64,000 bases of DNA. It comes from Bog-473 sp963824195 (GTDB taxonomy: Bacteria > Actinomycetota > Acidimicrobiia > Acidimicrobiales > RAAP-2). Made by a program: the position numbers and the translations under genes. Location of the stretch: assembly GCA_963824195.1 (NCBI GenBank), contig CAWGOJ010000039.1:360016-424015 (forward strand). Reading direction: 5' to 3'. The notes under the pieces are model-generated. The model was given only the letters and a program-made list of their open reading frames with translations. It made no database searches and was not told the origin of the DNA. Shown here piece by piece: positions 26,245-34,597 of the stretch (position 1 is the stretch's first letter; the number at the start of each line of letters is the position of its first letter).

Positions 26245-26526
26245 GTGGCAGCGCCCGAGCACCTGAACAGCCATCATCGCGACACGCTGGCCCAGATCTT
26301 TCGACACCCCTTGAGCCACAACATCGAGTGGCATTCGGTCCTCTCACTGCTCAATGCGGTGGCCACCGTGCAGGAGACCCACAAGGGCAACATCCTGGTC
26401 ACGATCGGGAGCGACACCGAGACCTTCGAGCCTGGGCGTCACAAGGACATCGACGCCGAGCAGCTGGCCAACCTGCGCCGCCTGCTCAAGAAGGCTGGCT
26501 ACGGGCCCGAGGAGGCGTCGGCGTAG
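26245..26526 (+). CDS. conserved actinobacterial-type protein, 93 aa
   Basis: The protein begins VAAPEHLNSHHRDTLAQIF at a GTG preceded by GGGAGGAGCGAAC, and continues with HNIEWHSVLSLL and RHKDIDAEQLANLRRLL. I recognise this as a small family common in actinobacteria, often of unknown role. It has no signal peptide or membrane segment. An extensive inverted repeat begins at its stop codon and it lies 87 bases upstream of the PfkB kinase gene. Confidence 0.82.
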   Translation: MAAPEHLNSHHRDTLAQIFRHPLSHNIEWHSVLSLLNAVATVQETHKGNILVTIGSDTETFEPGRHKDIDAEQLANLRRLLKKAGYGPEEASA

Positions 26527-26578
26527 GGCATTTGGTCCCCCGTCCGGCCCGCGGGGGCCGCGACGTGACCAAATGCCC
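26526..26578. repeat. perfect 12-bp inverted repeat whose arms are DosR-box-like
   Basis: GGGCATTTGGTC (26526-26537) pairs exactly with GACCAAATGCCC (26567-26578) across 29 bases, and the spacer contains a further CCCCCG/CGGGGG pairing. Read outward, the arms are GGGACCAAATGCCC and GTGACCAAATGCCC, 11 and 10 of 14 positions of the DosR consensus. The repeat could be a strong hairpin terminator of the upstream gene, a paired operator for the kinase 36-88 bases downstream, or both. Confidence 0.6.
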
Positions 26579-26613
26579 TGTCGGCGCGCCCGGATCGGGA
26601 GTCACATATCCCC

Positions 26614-27612
26614 ATGGCGCACTACGACGTGCTCAGCGTGGGCGACGCCGCGACCGACGTGTTCATCCGGCTGTCCGACGCGCACATCCGCATCTGGGAG
26701 GACGACCACGGGCACTGGATGGACCTGCCCTTCGGCGGCAAGGTCCCCTTCGAGTACGCCCAGACCGTAGAGGCCGGCGGGAACGCGGCCAACGCCGCTG
26801 TCGGGCTCTCCCGCCTCGGGGTCTCCACCGCCATTGCAGCCCACGTCGGGAGCGACGACATCGGCCGCACCATGCAAAAGGCACTCGAGCAGGAGGGGGT
26901 CGACACCCATCTCGTGCGGTTCGACCCCAGTCAGCCGAGCAACCGCAATTTCGTGCTCTGGTTTGGCCAGGACCGCACCATCCTGGTCCACCACGAGCTC
27001 TACGACTACCACTGGCCCCATCTGAGCCCGCGCGAGATCCCCCGCTGGGTCTACCTGAGCTCGGTCGGCAACGACGGTGCCGCCTATTACGAGCAGATCG
27101 TCCGCTGGCTCGGCGCCGAGCCCTCGGTGCGCCTCGCCTTCCAGCCGGGCACGTTCCAGATCGCGCAGGGAACCGAGGCCATGCTCGGCCTGTACCAGCG
27201 GACCGACGTGCTGATCTGCAACCGGGAGGAGGGGGTCGAGATCGGCGGGGGTGACCACGGCCGCGTCGCCGACATCCTCGAGTCGCTGCACGAGCTCGGA
27301 CCGAAGATCGTCGTCGTCACAGACGGCCCGGAAGGGGCCTACGCATCGGACGGGTCGCAGCGTTACCGCGTCCCCTCGTACCCCGATCCCGCGCCGCCGA
27401 AGGAGCGGACCGGCGCCGGGGATGCGTTCTCTTCGGCGCTCGTCGCCGCCCTCGTGAAGGGCCTGCCCCTCCAGACGGCGCTGGCGTGGGCCCCGGTGAA
27501 CGCGATGTGGGTGGTCCAGCGGGTCGGCTCCCAGACCGGGTTGCTGAGCGAGAGCGAGCTGCGCAAGTTCCTCGACGACGCGCCCGAGGCGTACGCGGTC
27601 ACGACCTGGTGA
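26614..27612 (+). CDS. PfkB-family carbohydrate kinase
   Basis: The 332-residue ribokinase-fold kinase phosphorylates a sugar or sugar phosphate. AGGNAANAAVGLSRLG (from about residue 54) is PfkB signature 1, CNREEG at 202 the NxxE motif, and RTGAGDAFSS the anion hole with catalytic Asp270. In mycobacteria a pfkB gene belongs to the DosR regulon, so context suggests the same here. It is plus-strand, followed 83 bases later by a ROK kinase gene. Substrate (fructose-6-phosphate or other) cannot be told. Confidence 0.92.
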   Translation: MAHYDVLSVGDAATDVFIRLSDAHIRIWEDDHGHWMDLPFGGKVPFEYAQTVEAGGNAANAAVGLSRLGVSTAIAAHVGSDDIGRTMQKALEQEGVDTHLVRFDPSQPSNRNFVLWFGQDRTILVHHELYDYHWPHLSPREIPRWVYLSSVGNDGAAYYEQIVRWLGAEPSVRLAFQPGTFQIAQGTEAMLGLYQRTDVLICNREEGVEIGGGDHGRVADILESLHELGPKIVVVTDGPEGAYASDGSQRYRVPSYPDPAPPKERTGAGDAFSSALVAALVKGLPLQTALAWAPVNAMWVVQRVGSQTGLLSESELRKFLDDAPEAYAVTTW

Positions 27613-27629
27613 GCCGGGCCGCTCCCGGC
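27613..27629 (+). terminator. hairpin after the PfkB gene
   Basis: GCCGGG-CCGCT-CCCGGC directly follows the stop codon, a 6-bp perfect stem with a 5-base loop. No T-run follows. Confidence 0.3.
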
Positions 27630-27695
27630 CATGCGCTGGGGTCGCCCGCCGAGGGAATATTCACGTCGTGAGGACCTTCCCATGAGCGCGGACGC

Positions 27696-28610
27696 GTGAG
27701 CGCACCCCCTGTCCTGGCCGCTGACGTGGGCGGCACACAGATGCGCGCGGCGCTGGTGGATCCGGACGGGACCGTCGTGCTGCGGCGGTCGGCCGCCACC
27801 CCCGGGCACGCCGACGTCCCGGCTGCGCTGATCGACCTCATCGCCAGCGTGGGCGCCGAGCGCGGGCACGGTTCGGCGTCGCACGCGGTCGTCGGGCTGC
27901 CGGGCGCCGTCGACTACGAGGCCGGACGGCTGCTGTGGGCACCGCACCTTCCGGAGCGCTGGCCCGAACTGCTGTCGCGCGACGAGCTGTCCGAGCGCCT
28001 CGGCCTGCCGGCCCACATCGCCAACGACGCCGACCTGGCCGCCGTGGGCGAGGCCGCCTTCGGTGCGGGCGCCGGGATCACCGACGTCGCCTACCTCACC
28101 ATCTCGACCGGCATCGGGGCCGGCGTCGTCCACGACGGTCACTTGCTGCGGGGAAGACGGTCGCTGGCCGAGGTCGGCCACACCGTCATCGACTGGCGCG
28201 CCTGGCGGGAGGGGTCGCCCTGCACGCTCGAGGAGCTGGGATCGGGGAGCGGCCTGGCCCGCCTGGCACGCGAGGCCGGGCTCGGGCTCCTCGACGCCCG
28301 GGAGGTCGAATCGGCGGCGGCGAGCGGTGAGGCCAGGGCGATCACGATCTGGCACGGCGCCATCGCCGCCTGCGCCATCGGGGTGTCCAACCTCGTCATG
28401 TCCTTCTACCCGAGCATCGTGGTCATCGGAGGCGGGCTCGGGCGTGGCGCGGAGTTCTTCGGCCCGCTCCGCGACCTCGTGATGAGCCGGCCCGAACACC
28501 ACCCGGCCGACCTGACGATCGTGCCGACAGCCCTGGGCGACGACGCCGGACTGGCCGGCGCAGGCGCCTGGGCAGCGGCCTGCGGGCCGCCCGGAACCCC
28601 GCCCACTTGA
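27696..28610 (+). CDS. ROK-family sugar kinase/regulator-like protein
   Basis: This 304-residue protein has the ATP-binding LAADVGGTQMRAAL at the N-terminus, ANDADLAAVGEAAFG with the catalytic-type Asp, and STGIGAGVVHDG. It is a glucokinase-like ROK protein. The zinc motif CxCGxxGCxE typical of ROK kinases is degraded to PCTLEELGSG, leaving only one Cys, so fold stability and specificity may differ. GTG at 27696 is the start. A substrate-binding-protein gene follows on the same strand. Confidence 0.88.
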   Translation: MSAPPVLAADVGGTQMRAALVDPDGTVVLRRSAATPGHADVPAALIDLIASVGAERGHGSASHAVVGLPGAVDYEAGRLLWAPHLPERWPELLSRDELSERLGLPAHIANDADLAAVGEAAFGAGAGITDVAYLTISTGIGAGVVHDGHLLRGRRSLAEVGHTVIDWRAWREGSPCTLEELGSGSGLARLAREAGLGLLDAREVESAAASGEARAITIWHGAIAACAIGVSNLVMSFYPSIVVIGGGLGRGAEFFGPLRDLVMSRPEHHPADLTIVPTALGDDAGLAGAGAWAAACGPPGTPPT

Positions 28611-28680
28611 GCCGGATCGGCATCGCTGCGGCAACGCATCTCCAAGCCATGCCCAGGAAAGAGACCTTGTCTTCTATAGG

Positions 28681-28696
28681 GTTCAATGAGCTGAAC
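28681..28696. promoter_or_regulatory. operator-like palindrome upstream of the sugar-binding protein gene
   Basis: GTTCA-N6-TGAAC is a perfect 16-bp arrangement of two 5-bp arms about 92 bases upstream of the start. The spacing suits a dimeric repressor such as a sugar-responsive LacI-type protein, but no regulator is encoded nearby. Confidence 0.3.
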
Positions 28697-28713
28697 GACA
28701 ACTGCAACTGAAT

Positions 28714-28749
28714 CCCCCGTGCCCGTCGGGCGGTAGGGGCAGACGGGGG
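28714..28749 (+). promoter_or_regulatory. stem-loop in the leader of the sugar-binding protein gene
   Basis: CCCCCGT and ACGGGGG frame an inner GCCC/GGGC hairpin, ending 38 bases before the start codon. It may be an attenuating or stabilising mRNA structure. Confidence 0.3.
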
Positions 28750-28787
28750 GCCTCTTCACCGGGAGGGCCCGGATCAAAGGAGGCAAT

Positions 28788-29984
28788 GTGCGATTCAGCA
28801 AGGCAGGCATCCTCGGGGGACTCTCTCTCGCCGTGTCGGCGATGCTGGTCGGCGCCGCATGCGGGGATGCCTCGGCCTCGTTGCGCACCAACACGCCGAC
28901 CAACATCACGACAAGTTCGTTCAACAACAGCTTCACCATCATGAAACAGTTCACAGGCTTGGCCGAGGCCGGCAAGGGCAAGGTGGCCGTGATCCTGCCT
29001 GACACCGTGAGCTCGACTCGCTACGTCGAGTTCGACGAGCCGGACATCATCAAGTCCCTCTCGACGGCGGGTCTCAGCTCGTCCCACTATGTGGTGCAGA
29101 ACGCCCTCGGGAGCGACGCCACGCAGTTGACCGATGCCCAAACCGACATCTCCAACGGCGCCACCGTGCTGCTGCTCGACCCGATCAATTCGGGGGTCGG
29201 CACGCAGATTGAGTCCTATGCCAAGTCCCGCGGCGTCAAAGTCATCGACTACGACCGCCTCACTCTCGGCGGGACCCGCGCCTACTACGTCAGCTTCAAC
29301 AGCGTGACCGTTGGCAAGGAAATGGGTGCGGGCCTCGTGAGCTGTGTCGCAGCCTGGCATGTCAAGAAGCCGCAGGTCGTCGTCATGCGCGGCGCGGTGA
29401 CCGACAACGGGACCACGCTGTACGCACAGGGCTACGACTCGGTGCTGAACCCGCTGTTCAAGAGCGGCCGGTGGACCGCGGTGGCCCACGCAGCCGGGAC
29501 GTCGGATCCGCCCACGGCCGAGACCGAGTTCCAAGCCGTCTACACGGCGCATCCGTACGTGAACGCGGCGTTGATCCCTTATGACGAAACCGGCGCGCCG
29601 ATCATCACCTACCTGCGGTCGCTCCACGTGAAACCCAAGACCTTCCCCACGACGGGGCAGGACGCCACGCTGGCCGCTCTGCAGAACGTGCTCGCCGGCT
29701 ACCAGTGTGGCACGGTGTACAAGCCCATCTACTTGGAGGCACAGGCGGCGGTGGCGCTGGCCCTCTACCTGCGGGCTGGCAAGACGCCTCCGAGCTCGCT
29801 GGTCAACGGCAATACCGAGGACACGACGGAGCGCGTGAGCGTACCTTCTGTGCTCATGACGCCCAAGTGGGTCACGACGAAGAACATGAACTCGACGGTG
29901 ATGAAGGACGACTTCGTGCCGGCTTCCCAGCTCTGCACCGGCTCGTACGCCGTCGACTGCAAGGCGGCAGGCATCACGCCGTAA
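28788..29984 (+). CDS. sugar ABC transporter substrate-binding protein (XylF-like)
   Basis: A 398-residue exported periplasmic-binding-protein of the ribose/xylose class. The N-terminus has a signal peptide ending near LVGAACGDAS, where the Cys could be lipid-modified although the -3 residue is atypical for a lipobox. KVAVILPDTVSSTRYVEFDE, VLLLDPINSG and VKVIDYDRLTLGG match XylF-type proteins. GTG start with AAAGGAGG upstream. No permease gene follows, and the ATPase gene next door is a remnant (see 30093). Confidence 0.88.
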   Translation: MRFSKAGILGGLSLAVSAMLVGAACGDASASLRTNTPTNITTSSFNNSFTIMKQFTGLAEAGKGKVAVILPDTVSSTRYVEFDEPDIIKSLSTAGLSSSHYVVQNALGSDATQLTDAQTDISNGATVLLLDPINSGVGTQIESYAKSRGVKVIDYDRLTLGGTRAYYVSFNSVTVGKEMGAGLVSCVAAWHVKKPQVVVMRGAVTDNGTTLYAQGYDSVLNPLFKSGRWTAVAHAAGTSDPPTAETEFQAVYTAHPYVNAALIPYDETGAPIITYLRSLHVKPKTFPTTGQDATLAALQNVLAGYQCGTVYKPIYLEAQAAVALALYLRAGKTPPSSLVNGNTEDTTERVSVPSVLMTPKWVTTKNMNSTVMKDDFVPASQLCTGSYAVDCKAAGITP

Positions 29985-30092
29985 CGACCATTGGATCGGG
30001 TGCCAGGCCGGGCCATATCGACCCATCGAACTTCCGGCCCGACCCGCCTCGATAGGGGCAGGTCGGCCGCTGTCGCGTAGGGGGTTGCCAAC

Positions 30093-30330
30093 ATGACCGA
30101 AGATGCGCCGCTTCTGGAGTTTCAGGGGGCCAGCAAGGTGATCGGGGCGGTCAGGGAGCCCAGCGGGGTGGACTTCAGGGTCGCCTCCGGCGAGATCACC
30201 GCCCTCGCGGGCGACAACGGCGCCGGCCTGTCCGTGTTGACCAAGACCGTGTCGGGCTCATGGGAGCCGAGGGAGAGCCAGATCCCGTGGGAGGGCGAGA
30301 CCGTCCGCTTCCACAGACCCGGCCGGCCGT
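30093..30330 (+). pseudogene. xylG-like ABC ATPase remnant
   Basis: Only the first 75-80 residues of an ABC sugar ATPase are recognisable here (LLEFQGASKVIGAVREP, GDNGAG, VSGSWEPRESQIPWEGETV). The Walker A lysine, Q-loop, signature motif and Walker B are missing. It follows the XylF-like gene where a functional xylG would be expected. Confidence 0.65.
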
Positions 30331-31958
30331 TCGGGCGCGCTCTGAGGCCTCGACGCCGGCTGACGCACCTTGGCATCGTCGCCTCGGCGCTCGCGGTCCT
30401 TTCGCTCGCCGGGGCCGGGCCGGCGCTCGCGGCCACCACCACATCTACGACGACAGCGCCGGCCTCCGCGGCATCCTGGACGGTGTACCACGGCGACCCG
30501 GAGGGAAGCGGCGTTGCCGCCTCCGTCTCGTCCGTCGCCCTCTCCTCGGCCGCGTGGACCTCGCCCGCCCTCGACGGCCAGCTCTATGGCGAGCCCCTGA
30601 CGTGGAACGGGCACGTGTTCGTCGCCACCGAGAACGACACCGTCTACGCACTGTCGGCCGCGACGGGCGCCATCGAATGGTCCAGGCATCTCGGCACGCC
30701 GGTGCCCTCCGGGTCGCTCCCGTGCGGCGACATCTCGCCGACCGTCGGCGTCACCGGCACGCCCGTGATCGACGGGACGCGCTCCGAGCTCTTCGTGGTG
30801 GCCGACGAACTCGTCAAGGGGAGCCCGGCGCACGAGCTGGTCGGGCTCAACGTGACGACCGGGAAGACCGAGCTGACCCAGGACGTCGACCCGGAGGGCT
30901 CCACGCCGTCCGCGCTCCTGCAGCGCACCGGACTGACGCTCGACGGCAGCCGGGTCGTGTTCGGCTACGGAGGGAACTACGGCGACTGCTCCTCGTACCA
31001 CGGCTGGGTGATCTCGGTGCCCGAGACCGGCGGCACCCCGGCCGAGTTCGCCGTCGACGCCGCGTCCGGGGAGAGCCAGGGCGCTATCTGGATGGGCGGT
31101 GCGGCCCCGGTGGTCGACGCGCAGGGCAACATCTGGGTGAGCGCCGGCAACGGATCCGTGTACTCGTCGAGCCATGCCTACGACGACAGCGACTCGGTCC
31201 TCGAGCTCTCGTCGTCCCTCACTCTCCTCCAGTACTTCGCGCCGGCGTCGTGGGCGGCCAACAACTCCCGCGACCTCGACATGTCCACCGCTCCCGCCCT
31301 GCTCGCCGACGGGCAGGTGGTGGGAGCCGGCAAGGCACGGATCGTGTACCTGCTCGACGGGTCCTCCCTGGGGGGGATCGGAGGCCAGCAGGCATCGCTG
31401 GCCGATGCCTGTGGTGACGACATCGACGGCGGCGTCGCGGTGCAGGGAACGACCGTCTACCTGCCCTGCCTCAGCGGCACGATCGCCGTGCGGGTGTCGT
31501 CGGCCCCCGCAGGACTCCACCTGCTGTGGAGCTCGTCCGTCGGCGGAGGGCCTCCCATCGTCGCGGCCGGACTGGTCTGGACCATCGGCCAGAACGGTGA
31601 CCTCTACGGCCTCAACCCGACCACCGGTGCCGTCCGGGAGCAAACCAGCGTCGGTGTGCCGGCCAACCACTTCCCGACCCCGTCGGTGGGGGCCGGACTC
31701 CTCCTGGCGCCCGCTGCGGATCGTGTGGTGGCCTTCTCGGCGTCATCGACCACCTCCCCCACGACCACCACCACGACGACGGCCACCACAACGACGACGG
31801 CCACGACGACGACGACGGCTCGCGCCACGACGACCTCGGCACCTGCTGAGGGGGGCGGAAGCAGCGCCTGGGTGACCGTCGTCGCCGTCATCGGAGGCCT
31901 GGTCGTCGTGGGCGGCCTGGTCTGGCTCCTGCTGCGGCGGCGGCAGCGGAATCAGTGA
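30093..31958 (+). CDS. exported beta-propeller protein fused to a decayed XylG N-terminus
   Basis: The 621-residue frame is a chimera. Residues 1 to about 78 match the start of sugar ABC ATPases of the XylG type, but the Walker A lysine is lost (GDNGAGLSVLTK for GDNGAGKSTLIK) and the rest of the ATPase is absent. From residue 84 an export signal (LGIVASALAVLSLAGAGPAL) leads into a PQQ/WD-like beta-propeller (VYALSAATGAIEWSR, LYGLNPTTGA). A poly-Thr linker follows and then a C-terminal helix with RRRQ tail. The propeller protein is probably surface-anchored. It may really start at GTG 30249, leaving the ATPase part as leftover DNA. Confidence 0.75.
   Translation: MTEDAPLLEFQGASKVIGAVREPSGVDFRVASGEITALAGDNGAGLSVLTKTVSGSWEPRESQIPWEGETVRFHRPGRPFGRALRPRRRLTHLGIVASALAVLSLAGAGPALAATTTSTTTAPASAASWTVYHGDPEGSGVAASVSSVALSSAAWTSPALDGQLYGEPLTWNGHVFVATENDTVYALSAATGAIEWSRHLGTPVPSGSLPCGDISPTVGVTGTPVIDGTRSELFVVADELVKGSPAHELVGLNVTTGKTELTQDVDPEGSTPSALLQRTGLTLDGSRVVFGYGGNYGDCSSYHGWVISVPETGGTPAEFAVDAASGESQGAIWMGGAAPVVDAQGNIWVSAGNGSVYSSSHAYDDSDSVLELSSSLTLLQYFAPASWAANNSRDLDMSTAPALLADGQVVGAGKARIVYLLDGSSLGGIGGQQASLADACGDDIDGGVAVQGTTVYLPCLSGTIAVRVSSAPAGLHLLWSSSVGGGPPIVAAGLVWTIGQNGDLYGLNPTTGAVREQTSVGVPANHFPTPSVGAGLLLAPAADRVVAFSASSTTSPTTTTTTTATTTTTATTTTTARATTTSAPAEGGGSSAWVTVVAVIGGLVVVGGLVWLLLRRRQRNQ
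31750..31837 (+). repeat. ACS-triplet tract coding for poly-threonine
   Basis: Runs of ACC/ACG codons encode nearly uninterrupted Thr with spaced Ala. It forms the stalk between the propeller and the membrane anchor, probably glycosylated and extended. Similar shorter Thr tracts occur in the proteins at 4750 and 53 kb. Confidence 0.8.
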
Positions 31959-32236
31959 GCGGAGAGCAACAGCTCCAGCACGGTGCCCACGCCGCCCACG
32001 ACGAGCGAGATGGAAAGGACGACGGCGGTCACCTTGATCAGCGGACGGTGCATTGGCTCCCATTCGCCGACATCGGCGAACTGGTCGAGCGTGTCATCGT
32101 CACGCTCCGCCCACGCCGGCTCCTCCGGCGCCCTGTCGCCGAGCGGGCGGGGCTCACGTGTGGCCACGTAGCCGATGAACGGCCCCAGGCCCACCGGGAA
32201 GTGGGGCTGGGGCGGTCCGGGAACGTGGCCCTGCAT
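31952..32236 (-). CDS. small single-pass membrane protein, 94 aa
   Basis: The protein ends with one hydrophobic helix, LIKVTAVVLSISLVVGGVGT, preceded by an acidic soluble part. The minus-strand frame is open further upstream, but the ATG at 32236 is the last likely start before a region overlapping the arylsulfatase. No clear ribosome site precedes it. It converges with the propeller gene, overlapping by 7 bases. Family not recognised. Confidence 0.55.
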   Translation of the reverse strand: MQGHVPGPPQPHFPVGLGPFIGYVATREPRPLGDRAPEEPAWAERDDDTLDQFADVGEWEPMHRPLIKVTAVVLSISLVVGGVGTVLELLLSAH

Positions 32237-32296
32237 CGGGAGCCACGTTAGTCCTGCCCTCGCCTCCACCGGCAGCCGACCGTCTACCCTCGGGTC

Positions 32297-34581
32297 ATGG
32301 ACGAACCCCAGAAGATCGGCTTCACGGCGGCCGAGTCGACGCCCCGATTCCCCGATGACCCGAAGCCCCCGGCCGGCGCGCCCAACGTCGTCGTCATCGT
32401 GCTCGACGACACCGGCTTCGGGCATCTGGGCGCGTTCGGCTCCGACATCGGGACACCGCACATGGACTCGCTTGCAGCGGGAGGTGCACTCTTCAACCGG
32501 TTCCATGTCACGTCGTTGTGCTCGCCGACGAGGGCCTCGTTCTTCACAGGCCGGAACCACCACGCAGTCGGGATGGGCTTCCTGGCCGACATCCCCCTCG
32601 CCTTCCCCGGCTACCACGCACGCCTGCCCAGGACGGCGGCCGCGCTCCCCCGGCTGCTGCGCGACGCCGGGTACTCCACGCTGGCGGTCGGCAAGTGGCA
32701 CCTCACGCCGCGCTGGCAGCGCTCGGCCGCCGGGCCCTTCGACAGCTGGCCGCTCGGGCTCGGGTTCGAGCGCCATTACGGGTTCCTCCAGGGCGACACC
32801 AACCACTGGACCCCGAACCTGGTCTGTGACAACCACTACATCGACCCGCCCCGCCGGCCCGAGGACGGGTACCACCTGAGCGAGGACCTGGCCGACCAGG
32901 CAGTCCGCATGGTCCAGGACCAGCAGCAGGGCGCACCCGGCAAACCCTTCTTCTTGTACTTCGCGCTCGGAGCGATGCACGCACCGCACCACGTCGCTCC
33001 CGAGTGGGTCGACCCCTACCGAGGCCTGTTCGGCAAGGGGTGGGATGCCTGGCGGGAGGAGATCTTCGCCCGCCAGGTCGCCGCCGGCGTCGTGCCGGAG
33101 GGGACCGTGCTCACGCCGCGGCCGGAATGGGTGCGGGGCTGGAGCGACCTTTCGGCCGAGGAGCGCCATATGCACGCCCGCCAGCAGGAGGTCTTCGCCG
33201 GCTTCCTGACCCACACCGACGCCCAGATCGGGCGCGTGCTGTCGTCACTCGAGAGCCTCGGCGTGATGGACAACACGCTCGTGATGGTGTTCTCCGACAA
33301 CGGAGCCAGCGCTGAGGGAGGCAAGGAAGGCAGCTTCAACGAGCACCGGTTCACCGCACACGTGCGCGAGTCCTTGACCGAGAATCTCGCCCGCTACGAC
33401 GACTGGGGCGGGTTCACCACCTACAACCACTACTCGTGGGCGTGGGCGTGGGCCGGCAACACCCCGCACAAGCTGTGGAAGCGTTACACCTGGCTGGGGG
33501 GACGCGCACGCCGCTGATCGTGCACTGGGGCGGCCGCGTCGCACGTGCGGGCCAGGTGAGGGCGCAGTTCGCGCACGCCATCGACCTCATGCCCACGATC
33601 ATGGCCGCCGCCGGCCTCGACGTGCCCGACGAGGTGGACGGCGTGGCCCAGCAGGACGTCGACGGCGTCAGCCTGCTGTCGGCGCTGGAGGATCCCGGAG
33701 CACCAGAGCTACACCAGACGCAGTACTTCGAGATGATGGGCTCTCGCTCCATCTACCACGAGGGCTGGAAGGCAACGACCAACCACATCGCCACCGGTGT
33801 CCTCGACGAGGAGGAGCTCGCCGTGGGCAGCCGCAGCTTCGACGAGGACCGCTGGGAGCTCTACGACCTGTCGGTGGACTTCTCCGAGGCGACCGACCGC
33901 GCCGCCGACGAGCCCGAGCGCCTGGGTCGGCTCACCGCACTGTGGACGGCCGAGGCGGAGCGGAACAATGTCCTGCCCATCTCCGATGGCCTGGCCGACC
34001 GCTTCGGCGGCTTCATCCCGCCCACCTGGCCCGCCGGACCGTCACGCGTCTACCTGCCCGGTGGCGGTGCCGTGGCCGACGAGTCGGTCCCCCTGCTGTG
34101 GGGAGGCTTCCGCATGACCGCCGACATCGAGACCGGACCGGGGACCGCCCAGGGCGTCGTCTTCGCCCTCGGCGACTGGTTCGGGGGCTACGCCCTCTAC
34201 GTCGTGGGCGGCGTCCCCCACTTCACTTTCGCCCGCTCGGCCGATGCGATCGAGCTCACCGCGCCGTCTGCGCTCCCTGCCGGTCGCTACGAGATCGGCG
34301 TCTTCTACGAGGTGGGTGCCGCCGGCGCTCCCAGCCGCATGGTGCTGCTCGTCGACCAGGCCGCGGTCGACGAGGCCGCCGTGAAGGGCACGCTGCCCCT
34401 GGCGCTGCAGCACGGCGGTGCGGGTCTCCGGCTCGGGCTTGACGCGGGCTTTCCCGTGTCAAGCCGCTACGCGCCGCCGGCACCCTTCACGGGCACGGTT
34501 CACCGGCTCCGGATCGACGTCCCGGGCTCGCTGCAGCCGGAACCGGCCGACGAGGTCCGGGCCGCCCTCCACGCCGACTGA
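32297..34581 (+). pseudogene. arylsulfatase, interrupted by a one-base frameshift
   Basis: The first 406 codons encode a sulfatase: metal site VVIVLDDTG, formylglycine site CSPTR with Cys75, GKWHLTPR and FSDNGAS. The frame is lost after KRYTWLGG at a run of six G (33496-33501). With one more G it continues as TRTPLIVHWGG, LMPTIMAAAG and onward to the stop at 34581, giving a normal-length arylsulfatase of about 760 residues. The family hydrolyses sulfate esters, and the Cys needs conversion by a formylglycine-generating enzyme, not seen here. It is either a real mutation, a slippage site, or a homopolymer sequencing error. Confidence 0.88.
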
Positions 34582-34597
34582 GCCGGCCGGCTCAACT

